A stretch of DNA of 64,000 nucleotides from JADJPO01 sp963750395 (GTDB lineage Bacteria; Actinomycetota; Actinomycetes; Actinomycetales; Kineosporiaceae), in assembly GCA_963750395.1 (NCBI GenBank), contig CAVVQM010000010.1:1-64000 (forward strand), in the 5' to 3' direction. The translations under genes and the position numbers were made by a program. The notes beneath the pieces are model-generated. The model was not told where the DNA came from and searched no databases. It worked only from the letters and a program-made list of their open reading frames with translations. Below are positions 1 through 9,007 of the stretch, piece after piece (position 1 is the first letter of the stretch; each line of letters begins with the position of its first letter).

Positions 1-87
1 GCAAGAGCGTAACTGCCGCGCGGTCCGCGGCAAGAGAGTGCGTCCCGCCCCGCGCCAGATCAGCGGTATTCATTGTGATGGCGCCGA

Positions 88-693
88 TTACGGCGAGTTC
101 GGAGGCTTGGCCTTCTGCGGGTAGATCGTCTCGTGGCGGGCCAGCATGGCGACGAACTCGCCGATCTTTCGCTCGCGGGTCTGCGCCCGTTTGACGGCAT
201 TGACGCGGTAGATGAGAGCGAACCGGTTGGCCTTGGTGAGTACGTCGAACATGGCTTGGGCGGCCGGGACGGCGGCGATGGCGGCGAGGAGGTCGGCCGG
301 TGCCTCGGCTTCCGACGGCGGGGCGTAGGCCGTCGCCCACCGCCCGTCCGCTTTCGCGGCGTCGACCGCGGCGCGGCCTGGGGGCAGCATCCGCCCCTGT
401 GCTTCCAGCCGGGCCACGTGGGCGGCGTTGCGTTGTGACCAGGAGCTGCGGGGTCTACGAGGGGTGAACCGGATCCACGAGGTCTCCTGATCCCGTTTCC
501 GGGCCTGCCCGTCGATCCAGCCGAAGCACAGGGCCTCGTCGACCGCCTGCTGCCAGGTCAGCGTGGTGACCGTGCCGCCCTTCTTGGTCAGGGCCAGCCA
601 GACGCCGGGCGACGTGGCGTGGTTGGCCGACAACCACGCGCGCAGCGCCTCGGCGTCCGCGACGATCAACTCATCCAGCTCGGCGCTCGCCAT
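88..693 (-). CDS. YdeI/OmpD-associated family protein
   Basis: A complete 201-residue protein with the look of the YdeI (OmpD-associated, 'bacteriocin-protection') family. The recognisable blocks are the N-terminal segment ending in LSANHATSPGVWLAL (about residues 20-35), the central motif EALCFGWIDGQ followed by a basic FTPRRPRSSWSQRN stretch (about 48-90), and a C-terminal helical region rich in K and R. The biochemical role of the family is not settled. The gene stands alone, its start lies in a tract shared with nothing else, and the next gene in either direction is damaged or mobile. I am confident of the family but make no functional claim. Confidence 0.85.
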   Translation of the reverse strand: MASAELDELIVADAEALRAWLSANHATSPGVWLALTKKGGTVTTLTWQQAVDEALCFGWIDGQARKRDQETSWIRFTPRRPRSSWSQRNAAHVARLEAQGRMLPPGRAAVDAAKADGRWATAYAPPSEAEAPADLLAAIAAVPAAQAMFDVLTKANRFALIYRVNAVKRAQTRERKIGEFVAMLARHETIYPQKAKPPNSP

Positions 694-1032
694 GACGGCA
701 GGCTAACCGACGCGACGTGGCCGCAGGCTCTGCCGTGGGCCGTCCGGACCAGTAGGACTGCCGGCGTTACCGACCGCTTCGCGAATCGGAGGGCCGGGCC
801 CAAAGACGGCCGATCAACCGGAGCTGCGCCCGTGACGTCAGGCATCACCGGATCAGGGTCGCGGCGACGAGCGCCCTCCCGTTCAGCGGGCCATTTCTCA
901 TCCCGTTGAGGAGCGCCTGAGCCGATCCTGCGTCAGCGGCCTTGGCCCGGTCAGATTTCGATGTCGGCGGAATCTCACTGCGGCAGAGTCGGGCGAGCGT
1001 AGCCGCCCTCAATGCGGCCACGTCGAGTGTGT
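694..1032. other. Gene-free stretch containing repeat copy 1
   Basis: I find no supportable gene here. The short frames have no recognisable protein pattern. The only structured item is the 45-bp repeat at 974-1018, immediately beyond the stop codon of the damaged LD-carboxypeptidase. Confidence 0.6.
974..1018 (+). repeat. 45-bp dispersed repeat, copy 1
   Basis: This 45-bp block recurs at 6626-6670 in the same orientation with only two mismatches, and a diverged version lies at 2212-2253. It holds a small inverted repeat (GGGCG ... CGCCC) around an 8-base centre, and its two edges also carry GCGGC-type sequence. No coding potential is visible. Confidence 0.8.
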
Positions 1033-2089
1033 TCAGGCGTAGTCCGCCCAGACCTCTCGGGCTCGCCGTCGACGGTGACCTGGCCGCCGTAGGGCAGGAT
1101 CCACTGCGGTCGGGTGTGCCCGAAGGGGACGCCGACGCACACGACGGCGTCGGGGTTGTAGCGGTCGATGATCTCGAGGGCGGCGTCGCGCTGGCGCGGC
1201 CCGGTGCGCGGCGCGGCCCGCGGCGTCCGGTCGGCGCTCGAAGTCGGAGGCCGGGGGCCGGGCGACGAGCACGGCGTCGACGGCGTCGAGCAGCCCGCGT
1301 TCGCCGAGGGACCGCAGGATCCAGCCGAACTCCCGGGCGGGGATCAGCTCCTCGCTGGTCTCGAGCAGCAGCACCCCGCCGTCGAGGACGGCCGGGTCGG
1401 CCGGGAAGCGGCCGGCGGTGAGGATCCACTGGAGGACCTCGATGCAGCCGCCCCAGGTGCGGCCCGTGACCGTGCGGCGGCGGCCCGGCCCAGGTCCACG
1501 GCTCGGTCGGCTCGCGGTCGCCGTACTCGGTCAGGGCGGCGGGGTCGCCCCACTCCTTGCCGATGTCCTCGGACTCGCCGGGCTCGGTGATCTCGAGCGC
1601 GCTCGCCGGTGAGCAGCGCGGCGCGCAGCGCGGCCTCGTGGCACGTCGTCGACGGCCGGGCCCGGGCCCGAGGTGCACCTGCGTGGAGCCGCCGTAGAAC
1701 CCGGCGACGCCGTTGGCTCCACAGCCAGTTCAGGATGTTGGTGTTGTCGCTGTAGCCGAGGAAGGGCTTGGGGTCGGCCCGGACGGCGTCGGCGTCCAGG
1801 TGCGGGACGACGGTGATCTGGTCCTCCCCGCCGATGGTGGCCAGGACGGCGCGGATCTCGCGGGTCGGCGAACGCCGCGTTGAGGTCGGCCGCGCGGTCC
1901 ACCGGCGGAGGCGTCGAGTCGGCGCGTGGTCGGGTACTCCACCGGGACCAGGCCGGTCGCCTCGGTCAGGCGGCGCATCGCCTGCTCATGCACGGCCGGC
2001 GCGACCGCAGGCGCGGCGAACGAGGGTGACAGCACCGCGACCTTCTCCCCAGGGGAAGCCTTGCGCGGGCTCACGAGATCCAACTTCAC
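1033..2089 (-). pseudogene. Peptidase S66 LD-carboxypeptidase, several frameshifts
   Basis: Fragments in all three reverse frames add up to one S66-family muramoyltetrapeptide (LD) carboxypeptidase, the enzyme that trims D-alanine from cytoplasmic murein peptides. The N-terminal part reads VAVLSPSFAAPAVAP. A middle part contains KPFLGYSDNTNILNW, where the family's nucleophile serine sits in GYSD. A later part contains LLLETSEELIPAREFGWI, and the C-terminus reads as REVWADYA. Joining them needs about five or six single-base frame changes, and the total length then suits a protein of about 350 residues. The start is GTG at 2089 or 2074. I call it a pseudogene because of the number of breaks, but sequencing error could explain part of it. 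Confidence 0.75.
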
Positions 2090-2211
2090 GCTACATCGAA
2101 GCACGACCGGGACGCCGTCTGTCTGCCCATTACCCCCCGACACGACCACCGGGGACCACCCGCTGCGCTGTGGATCACCCGCTGCACGGACAGAGACGCT
2201 GCCCGCGCGGT

Positions 2212-2253
2212 CGGCGGCGGAGTCGGGCGATCTTTAGTCGCCCTCAGTGCGGC
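2212..2253 (+). repeat. 45-bp dispersed repeat, diverged copy 3
   Basis: It shares the GAGTCGGGCGA core, the GTCGCCCTCA segment and the TGCGGC end with the copies at 974-1018 and 6626-6670, but differs in the centre (TCTTTAG). It lies between the broken LD-carboxypeptidase and the left end of the IS256-type element. Confidence 0.6.
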
Positions 2254-2312
2254 ATGAGCGATCCTGCCGCTCCGCGGCATGTGAGGGTCGCGTCCAGCAG
2301 ACGGTGTAAATG

Positions 2313-2378
2313 AGACGGGCGTAGGTTCCGCTTCGAGACCGCTCAAAGTCATCGAAGAAGGGACCTACGCCCGTGTCT
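2313..2378 (+). promoter_or_regulatory. Long hairpin covering the transposase start
   Basis: The leader can fold into a long stem. The outer arm GGGCGTAGGT pairs with ACCTACGCCC, the inner arm CTTCGA pairs with TCGAAG, and a loop of about 15 bases lies between. The 3' arm contains the GTG start codon at 2373. In a transcript entering from outside the element the start would be buried. Such start-masking hairpins are known in other insertion sequences as protection against read-through; here this is an inference from the fold. Confidence 0.6.
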
Positions 2379-3182
2379 GCACGAGTATCACCGACTGACC
2401 GGATTCACGCCAGGATCGATGCCCTGTTCGCGCAGGACCGCCCGCTGCCGGAGGTCTTGGAGGAGGTGGCCCGGCTCGGGGCGCAGCTGTTGATGCAGGC
2501 CGCCTTGGAGGCCGAGGTCACCGAGTTCTTGGGCCGGGATCGCTACCAACGCGCCGTGCAGGCCCCGGATGCGCAGCCCGGCTCCCGCAACGGGTACCGG
2601 CCGGTGACGGTGAAGTCCACCGCCGGCCCGGTCCAGTTGGAGCGGCCGAAGCTGCGCGGCACGACGCGGCGTTCGCGTCGCGCCTGTTCGGTAAGCACGT
2701 GACCAAGACCAATGCCCTGGAGTCGTTGGTGATCGCCTCGTTCGTCCGCGGCCTGTCGGTCCGGGACGTGGAGGCCACGTTGGCCGAGGCCCTCGGGGAT
2801 CAGGCCGCGGTCTCCAAGTCCACGTCAGCAGCATCTGCCAGGCGATCAAGGTCGAGTACGAGACCTGGACGGGCCGACGCCTGGACGAGGTCACGTTGGA
2901 CTACCTGTTCCTGGACGCCTCGTTCTTCCGGATGCACCCCGGCAGTCCGGCCGAGCCGGTCCTGGCGGCCTGGGGGATCACCACCGACGGGAAACCGGTC
3001 TTCGTGGGTCTGGCGTCCGGGTCCGGGTGAGTCCACCGACGCGTGGGCCGGCTTCCTGACCGATCTGCGGAGCGGGGCCTGGCCAGTCCGCTGCTGGTCA
3101 TCTCCGACGGCGCCAAGGGGTTGATCGCCGCGATCGAGCAGGTCTTCCCGAAAGCGTTGCGGCAGAGGTGCCTTGTCCACCG
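2373..3182 (+). pseudogene. IS256-family transposase, 5' part, frameshifted
   Basis: The N-terminal two-thirds or so of a mutator-type DDE transposase. It starts GTG at 2373 (MSARVSPTDRIHARIDALF) and includes the family's PGSRNGYRPVTV region, the SLVIASFVRGLSVRDVEA helix region, and the catalytic-core pieces DYLFLDASFFRMHPG and LVISDGAKGLIAAIEQVFP. Four single-base indels break it, near 2660, 2828, 3027 and 3078. It ends in RCLVHR at the exact point where the second element entered. The 3' remainder is at 5365-5883. It cannot be functional. Confidence 0.85.
3178..3182 (+). repeat. Left target duplication CACCG of nested element
   Basis: CACCG at 3178-3182 recurs at 5360-5364, directly flanking the inner element. 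Deleting the inner element with one copy restores an uninterrupted IS256 reading frame (CLVHRLRNVQ). Confidence 0.8.
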
Positions 3183-5359
3183 AAGCCGCCAAGAAACAAC
3201 CTGGTGGTTTGCGACGTGGGCGCGGGATGATCTGGTATGGCCGTTTCGGGGGATGTGTCGCGTGGAGCTGGCGTCGCGGTTCGAGGTGCTGCTGCCGCAT
3301 CTGAACGAGCGGCAGCAGCGGCTGGCTCTGGCGACCGAGGCGCGGCTGTTGGGGCATGGCGGGGTGCGGGCGGTGGCCCGGGCTGCTGGGGTCAGCGAGA
3401 CCACGGTGCGTCGGGGGGTGGCGGAACTGGAGGCTGGCGTCGAGCCGATGCCGCAGGGTCGGGCCCGCCGTGCCGGTGGCGGCCGGCGGCGGGCCGAGCA
3501 GGTCGCTTCCGGGTCTGGTCGCGGCGTTGCTGGCGCTGGTCGAGCCCGAGGAGCGGGGTGACCCGCAGAGCCCGCTGCGCTGGACCACGAAGTCGTTGCG
3601 GCACCTGGCCGAGGAGCTGGGCCGGCAGGGCTATCGCGGTGTCGGCCCCGACGGTGGGCCGGCTGCTGAAGGAGAACGGGTTCAGCCTGCAGGCCAACGC
3701 GAAGACCCTGGAGGGAGAGCAGCATCCCGACCGGGATGCCCAGTTCCGATACATCAACGAGCAGGCCAGGACTCATCGGGACGCTGGCGAGCCGGTGATC
3801 AGCGTGGACACCAAGAAGCGGGAACAGCTGGGCCAGTTGCCGGCCGCGGGTCGTGAGTGGCGTCCCAGGGGGAAGCCGGTCCGGGTGAGCGACCACAGCT
3901 TCTTCACCGGACCCGACACGGAGCAGGCCATCCCGTACGGGATCTACGACATCGCCGCGAAACACCGGGTGGGTGAACGTCGGCGTCGACCACGACACCT
4001 CCGTCGTTCGCGGTCGAGTCGATCCGCCGCTGGTGGACACGCCCGCGGGCGCGGCGGACTACCCGCACGCCGCCCGCCTGCTGATCACCGCCGATGCCGG
4101 CGGGTCCAACGGTTACCGCTACCGGGTCTGGAAGAGCGAACTGGCCGCCCTGGCCGCCGAGACCGGGCTGGAGATCACGGTCTGCCACTTCCCGCCTGGC
4201 ACCTCGAAATGGAACAAGATCGAGCACCGGTTGTTCTCCCACATCACCCTCAACTGGCGGGGCAGACCCCTGACCAGCCACGACGTGGTCGTCCAGACGA
4301 TCGCCGCGACCCGCACCCGCCACGGGCTGACGGTGCAGGCCACCCTCGACACCGGCGACTACCCCACCGGCGTCGCGGTCAGCAAGGAACGCTTCGCCGA
4401 ACTGCCGTTGGAACCACACGCCACCCACGGCACCTGGAACTACACCCTCCACCCCCGCGGGAACACCCACCAGGCCGTGACCAGGCCCGTCGGCGAGGCC
4501 GACGGCCCGGCCCGACGCCGCCAGACGATGCTCGACCGACTCGCCGACCCGCGCCTGACCGGCCTGACCGGCGCCGAGCTGGACCACCTGGCCGCCGTGC
4601 TCGCCCCGGCCCAGGCCGCCCGGACCGAACAGCGCTACGCCGAACAACGCGGCGGCCGCGCCCGCCGCGCCACCGGTCGCCTCCGCGGCGGCAAGCCGTT
4701 GTTCGACGACCCCGCCCGACTGCTACTGACCCTGATCTACCAGCGCCAGATCTGCTCCATGAACGTCCTGGCCGACCTGCTCGAAGTCACCCCGGCGTGC
4801 ATCGCCGACCTGGTCAAACAGACCCGAGAAGTCCTCGAAGACCACGGATACCAGCCCGGCACCGCCGGCACCCGCTTGCGCACCACCCACGACCTACTCG
4901 CCTTCCTCGACCACAACGCCCCACCCGCCCGAACCGAGATCATCAACGCCCTGGCCGACCCGACCCTGACCGGCATGAGCCGCGAAGAACTCCACGCCCT
5001 GACCACCCGGCTGGCCCCGGCACAAGCCGCCCACACCGAACGCCGCAGCCACCAACGCCGCGGCGCCCCACGCCAGCCCGGCACCCGGGGCGGGGTGTTC
5101 CACCAGAAGATCAGCAACAGCGAACGCGTCCTGCTGACCCTGCTCTACCTGCGCAAGGTGGCCACCCTCGACGTCCTCGCCGACGCCCTCGGCGACGTCA
5201 GCCGCTCCTCCATCGGCGGCCTCGTCCGCGAAACCCGCCCCCTGCTCGAACAGGACGGCCAGCTCCCACCCCTGGCCTCCCACCGCTACCGCACAGCCAC
5301 CGAACTCCTCGCCGCCGCAACGACACCAGACACACCGACCAGTTGATTCCTTACAGCTT
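3183..5359 (+). mobile_element. ISAzo13-family insertion sequence inside IS256
   Basis: A 2,177-bp element inserted in the IS256 transposase gene. Its ends are imperfect inverted repeats: AAGCCGCCAAGAAACAAC at the left matches the reverse complement of the right end at 13 of 18 positions. A 5-bp CACCG duplication flanks it. It encodes a single ISAzo13-type transposase with an unusually long C-terminus. The element is newer than its host element, since it has a target duplication and the host has none I can see. Confidence 0.85.
3253..5346 (+). pseudogene. ISAzo13-family transposase with long C-terminal extension
   Basis: Start ATG 3253 (or GTG 3262). The N-terminal part has a helix-turn-helix (GVRAVARAAGVSETTVRRGV). 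The central DDE domain includes EPVISVDTKKREQLG and, after a frame change, LLITADAGGSNGYR and GTSKWNKIEHRLFSHI, the hallmarks of the ISAzo13 family. Three +1 frame changes (near 3500, 3640 and 3970) interrupt the reading. From 3973 to the stop the frame is open. Beyond the DDE domain come two similar modules of about 130 residues (about 4513-4920 and 4930-5340), each with a LADP.LTG segment, an LAPAQAA.TE.R segment and an LLTL.Y.R helix-turn-helix-like segment. As sequenced it is not translatable in one frame. Confidence 0.8.
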
Positions 5360-5364
5360 CACCG
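5360..5364 (+). repeat. Right target duplication CACCG of nested element
   Basis: Second copy of the 5-bp duplication that flanks the ISAzo13-type element; the first is at 3178-3182. Confidence 0.8.
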
Positions 5365-5883
5365 ACTGCGCAACGTCCAGGCCAAGATCCCCAAGGGGAT
5401 GCAGGCCGAGATCCGCGACGGCTACTGGGCCATCTTCGACACCGACGACCTCCAGACCGGGCCCGGGCCGCGGCTGGTCGAATTGGTCCAGGCCCGGATC
5501 ACCGCGTTCGCCGACAGATACGCCGCGACCTACCCGGCCGCAATCAACATCCTGCTCACCGACGCTGCCGGGCTGACCGCCTACCTGCGCTTCCCTGCCG
5601 AGCACCACACCCGGATCCGGCACTCCAACTTCATCGAACGCACCTTCGGTGAGACTCGCCGCCGCGCCAAGGTCATCGGCCGCTTCCCGGCGAAACCTCC
5701 TGCATCAGCCTCGTCTGGGCCGTCCTGGACCGGGCCTCAGCCGGCTGGCGCGGCCTGACCATGACCCCGGTCGGGCTCCGCCTCCTACAGGACCTGCGCC
5801 GATCCCTGCTCGACCCACCCCGACAACTCCACCAAGTGCCCGCCCCCGCCGAGCACCCTGAAACTGTCACCGCCACCGCGTAA
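5365..5883 (+). pseudogene. IS256-family transposase, 3' part
   Basis: Continues the transposase interrupted at 3182. It opens with RNVQAKIPKGMQAEIRDGYW and contains the conserved RIRHSNFIERTFGETRRR block, which is the C-terminal signature of mutator-type transposases and includes the catalytic glutamate region. A one-base deletion near 5694 shifts the frame; after correction it reads SCISLVWAVLDRASAGWRG and ends at TAA 5881-5883. It has no start of its own. Confidence 0.85.
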
Positions 5884-6044
5884 CCTGCCCCACGAAGCCG
5901 GAACCGATGCCCCGATCATTTACACCGGAAACCGGACGCCACCCATGTGAGGGTGCACGGTGAGCCCAGATCAGATCGGGCGCAACAGTTCCAGTTCGTC
6001 GCGTAGCGGTATCCCGTAGGAACCTGTGAAGGGGATGGTTGGCT

Positions 6045-6443
6045 TTATCTCACGACGCGCCTTGTCGACAGCGCCCGACCGTAGGACAGCCAGCCGAACC
6101 CGCGACGCTGGTAGAAGCGCAACGCATCGACATTGTCGTTCGTCGTGACCACCGACAAGCGCTTGCAGCCTGCTTCACGCGCAGTCTCCACCACGGCCTC
6201 CAGCAGTAGCGTCCCGATGCCGGACCAGCGTCGGGCGCAGTGGAGCGTGAGCACCTCGCAGTTATCCCCGGAGATGTCGTAGGTGAGGACCCCGACGATG
6301 TCCGCATCCTCCCTCGCGAGGATCACGAGATGGTGGCGAACCTCGATCAGCTCACCGCGGCGAGCCACCCGATCGCTGTTGTTCGACTGGAGGAACGACT
6401 GGGCGGCCGGCTCTACGGCGGATGCTCGGGAGATCTCTACCAT
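6045..6443 (-). CDS. GNAT-family N-acetyltransferase
   Basis: A complete 132-residue GNAT fold protein. The acetyl-CoA binding signature is visible as RRWSGIGTLLLEAVVETARE (about residues 70-90, a Q/RxxGxG/A variant with S in place of a basic residue), followed by the strand KRLSVVTTNDN and the usual C-terminal ALRFYQRRGFGWLSYGR. The substrate cannot be read from the sequence. It sits alone between mobile elements, with no partner gene, which fits an accessory small-molecule or protein acetyltransferase. The start ATG at 6443 is the first in frame. Confidence 0.85.
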   Translation of the reverse strand: MVEISRASAVEPAAQSFLQSNNSDRVARRGELIEVRHHLVILAREDADIVGVLTYDISGDNCEVLTLHCARRWSGIGTLLLEAVVETAREAGCKRLSVVTTNDNVDALRFYQRRGFGWLSYGRALSTRRVVR

Positions 6444-6849
6444 CGTTCATGCCCCCGCTCGCCGGCGTCACCGATCCAGACTGCCACAGGCGGCTGTGCG
6501 CCTCCTTCCGGAGAGCACACCGGCAGAACCGGAGGAGCGCGGAGGGCTGACGAGTGGTCACACTATGCCGTGCCATCGGCGGCAAGTGCGGACGGCACGG
6601 AACGCGGCAGAAGCGTGAGGCCGCGCTCACCGCGGCAGAGTCGGGCGAGCGTAGCCGCCCTCAACGCGGCAGAGACCGGGTGTCCTACCGCTCCGCCTCG
6701 ATGAGGTGTCGCGTCGAATGCGCGACGAACCGGCCCTCCGCACGGATTCGGACGTAGAGGTCAACGAGGGCCAGACTCCACCATGGGCCAGGGCAGGGGA
6801 CGCTGCTGGAATTGTGCGTCGTAGTCCGGGCCGTAGCTCCAGGAGAAGA
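6444..6849. other. Gene-free stretch containing repeat copy 2
   Basis: I find no supportable gene. The stretch holds the repeat at 6626-6670 and the sequence just left of the IS4-type element. Short reverse-strand frames next to the element could be a fragment of an interrupted gene, but nothing identifies one. Confidence 0.5.
6626..6670 (+). repeat. 45-bp dispersed repeat, copy 2
   Basis: It matches copy 1 (974-1018) at 43 of 45 positions in the same orientation. The two copies bracket the LD-carboxypeptidase, both nested insertion sequences and the GNAT gene. Confidence 0.8.
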
Positions 6850-8564
6850 CAATGCCGGTTACTTAGCGTGTTTGTGCTGGTGGGGCGGTGCTCGGGATGA
6901 TGTCGATCTTGTAGGTGACGCGGCTGGGTGGGCGGATGTGGTCGTGTCGCTTGGTCAGGAACGTGTTCTTCGGGGGCTTCTTGATCCGTTCGCATTCTCG
7001 GTGGCGTCGTCGGGGGTTCAGGGCGGCCAGGACGTCGGCGGCGGCTTGGGCTCGGGCCCGCAGCAGGGTGGTGGGGGTGAGCGCGGCCTGGCCGGTGACG
7101 TGCTCGCGGGCCACGCGGACGGTGACGGTGAAGGAGATCCGGTCGGGGTCGATGCCGGCGCCGTTGGCGGTCTCGGTCTTGAACGTGCACAGGGCCTGGT
7201 AGACCGTCAGCAGGGCGTAGACCTCCTGGGTGACCAGCTCGGGGGACTTCGATCGCAGGATGAAACCCGTTCCGCGCAGCCGGGTCTTGAGTTCGCCGTA
7301 GCCGTTCTCGATCTCCCAGCGCTGGGCGTAGAGCGCGGCGAGTTCACTGGCCGAGGCGCGCTCGTGGTCGAGCAGGGTGGTGACCAACCGGAACGCCTCG
7401 ACGCGGGTGGAGCCGTCAGCGGAGCGGATGGTCACGGTGTACTCGATGATCCGCACGGTGTGTCCTTCGGGGACGCGGTCCAGGGGACGGCCCGCCGCGC
7501 GGGCCTGCCCGTGCACGCGGGTCTCGGCTGGGGTGGGCATCACCGAGATGAACGACCCGTCGGGCAGCACGCGAACCGGGACGAACACGTTGTTCTTCTT
7601 GATCCGCCACACCAGGTCCGCCCCGGTGCCGGCGGCCAGCCCCCACAGCTCGTAGCCGGGGAAGTTGCGGTCGGCCAGCAGCAGCATCCCTTTCCTCAAG
7701 GCGCCCACCAGGTCCCGGGCCAGGACCTGTTCGCTGGCGATCGCGACACCGGCGAAGGCGGCATCGATCACCGCGTGCGTGCCGCACTCGATCAGCGCCA
7801 GCAGCCGCAACTGCGGGTTCCCGCCGGTACCGATGCGGCCGAACGCCGCCTCGTTGTCCGGAGTGTCCGCGACGTCCAGCCCGGTGCCATCCCAGGCCAC
7901 CAGCCGCAACCCGAACGCGAACGCCCCCGGCGACCCCGCCGCGGCCACGGCCCCACGGGTGTGGGCGAACAGCAGCCGCAACGGCTCGGCTCCCAGCCGC
8001 CTGCGGGCCTTGGTCAACGCCGGACTGGTCGGCACGCCCTGCCCGTGCAGATGCCGCAAACCCGTGGTCAGCCACCGCATCACCGACCGGTAGCCCGGCG
8101 GGCCCATACTGTCCGCGCCGCTGAACAGACACAACGCCAGCACGAAGTACACCACCGACCGAGCCGGCAACAACCGAACCCGACGCTCACCCCGCCCGGC
8201 CAGCGCGACCACCCGGTCGACCAGCTCCGGGCCGATCTGCGCGGTCAGAATCCCCAACCGGACCGGCATCGAAGTCGAGTCCGGGACCGCCCGATCCAGC
8301 CCATCATCACCGGCCGCCGACCCGACCGGCGCAGACGAGGACGGACCCGACCCAGGCGCCGAGCCGGACGTGGACATGCCAGAATCTGTGAGCAACGAAG
8401 CCCCCGGACAGACAGTTTGCGATCTTGGTCGATCGCTGTCCTACCGGGGGCTTCGTCATCCACAACCAGCGACACGCCGCACGCCCAACAACCCAGCATC
8501 ACCGCCGCCACGCCAACGACGCAGGCCACCTGACCAGCACAAACACGCTAAGTAACCGGCATTG
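6850..8564 (-). mobile_element. IS4-family insertion sequence with perfect 31-bp ends
   Basis: The terminal inverted repeats at 6850-6880 and 8534-8564 are identical over 31 bp, starting CAATGCCGG and ending next to GTGCTGG. One intact transposase gene lies between them on the minus strand. The total length is 1,715 bp. I do not see a convincing flanking target duplication. Perfect ends and an open gene suggest this copy is recent and may still be able to move. Confidence 0.9.
6863..8395 (-). CDS. IS4-family transposase
   Basis: An intact transposase of 510 residues from ATG 8395, or 504 from the ATG at 8377. It has a proline- and serine-rich start, an N-terminal IS4-type domain (about residues 40-140), and a DDE RNase H-like core. 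Visible catalytic blocks are LVAWDGTGLDVADT (first D), LLLADRNFPGYELW (second D) and YAQRWEIENGYGELK, an exact Y-x2-R-x3-E-x6-K signature of the IS4 family (third acidic residue). The C-terminus reaches into the inverted repeat at 6863. No frameshift is present, unlike the other two transposases here. Confidence 0.92.
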   Translation of the reverse strand: MLTDSGMSTSGSAPGSGPSSSAPVGSAAGDDGLDRAVPDSTSMPVRLGILTAQIGPELVDRVVALAGRGERRVRLLPARSVVYFVLALCLFSGADSMGPPGYRSVMRWLTTGLRHLHGQGVPTSPALTKARRRLGAEPLRLLFAHTRGAVAAAGSPGAFAFGLRLVAWDGTGLDVADTPDNEAAFGRIGTGGNPQLRLLALIECGTHAVIDAAFAGVAIASEQVLARDLVGALRKGMLLLADRNFPGYELWGLAAGTGADLVWRIKKNNVFVPVRVLPDGSFISVMPTPAETRVHGQARAAGRPLDRVPEGHTVRIIEYTVTIRSADGSTRVEAFRLVTTLLDHERASASELAALYAQRWEIENGYGELKTRLRGTGFILRSKSPELVTQEVYALLTVYQALCTFKTETANGAGIDPDRISFTVTVRVAREHVTGQAALTPTTLLRARAQAAADVLAALNPRRRHRECERIKKPPKNTFLTKRHDHIRPPSRVTYKIDIIPSTAPPAQTR

Positions 8565-8715
8565 CAGGTCAGGAGCACTTTTCCTCGTATTCGATCAAGC
8601 TCAACCGGCACGCTCATGAATAGCCGAGGCCTACGTTTGCGCAGGTCAGCATGAGTCAGTCAGTCAGTACTACGACATCTGATAGACGCCACTCCCACGA
8701 ACCGAGAAACTGTCC

Positions 8716-8955
8716 TTGTTCGCCGAGCGCTGGTCACCCAAGGTCGCGGCGCGAGTCGACGACTACGAGATCAAGGTCGTGAAACTGCAGGGCGACTTCG
8801 TCTGGCACACCCACGACGACACCGACGAACTGTTCCTCGTCATCGGCGGCGAGCTGATCATCCACGCGATGCTCTTCGAGCCGATGGGTGTGGTGAACAC
8901 GGGGGATGCCGGCGGCCCGCTCACCGCGAGCCATGACGACTCCCTCGCGGAGTAG
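8716..8955 (+). pseudogene. Cupin-domain protein with internal deletion
   Basis: The first half is a clear small cupin: FAERWSPKVAARVDDYEIK, then the metal-site motif FVWHTHDDTDELFLVI and GGEL. Normally about 40 more residues carrying the second cupin motif follow. Here the protein jumps to MLFEPMGVVNTGDAGG, the usual ending of these proteins. The missing middle removes part of the barrel. The start shown is TTG 8716, but the frame is open from about 8689, so the true start is unclear. It may be a non-functional remnant. Confidence 0.6.
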
Positions 8956-9007
8956 TGATCCGCTAATCGCCCGAGGGCATTGACCCATCGGTCCCTACCC
9001 TGGGGCC

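Larger units (their letters stand above)
2303..5926 (+). mobile_element. IS256-family insertion sequence, interrupted
   Basis: The element begins with GGTGTAAATGA at 2303 and ends with the reverse complement of the same 11 bases at 5916-5926. It encodes a mutator-type (IS256) transposase in two pieces. Subtracting the nested ISAzo13-family element and one target duplication leaves about 1,442 bp, a normal IS256-family size. I see no clear flanking target duplication for this outer element, which suggests it is old or was rearranged. Confidence 0.85.

Noticed and set aside
4893..5283. Reverse-strand glycine-rich frames in the ISAzo13-type element as passenger genes
   Set aside because: They are antisense to the transposase C-terminus, have no start signal and low-complexity composition.
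6627..7190. A possible interrupted gene at the left side of the IS4-type element
   Set aside because: Frames on both sides of the element do not join into a recognisable protein, and no target duplication allows a reliable reconstruction.
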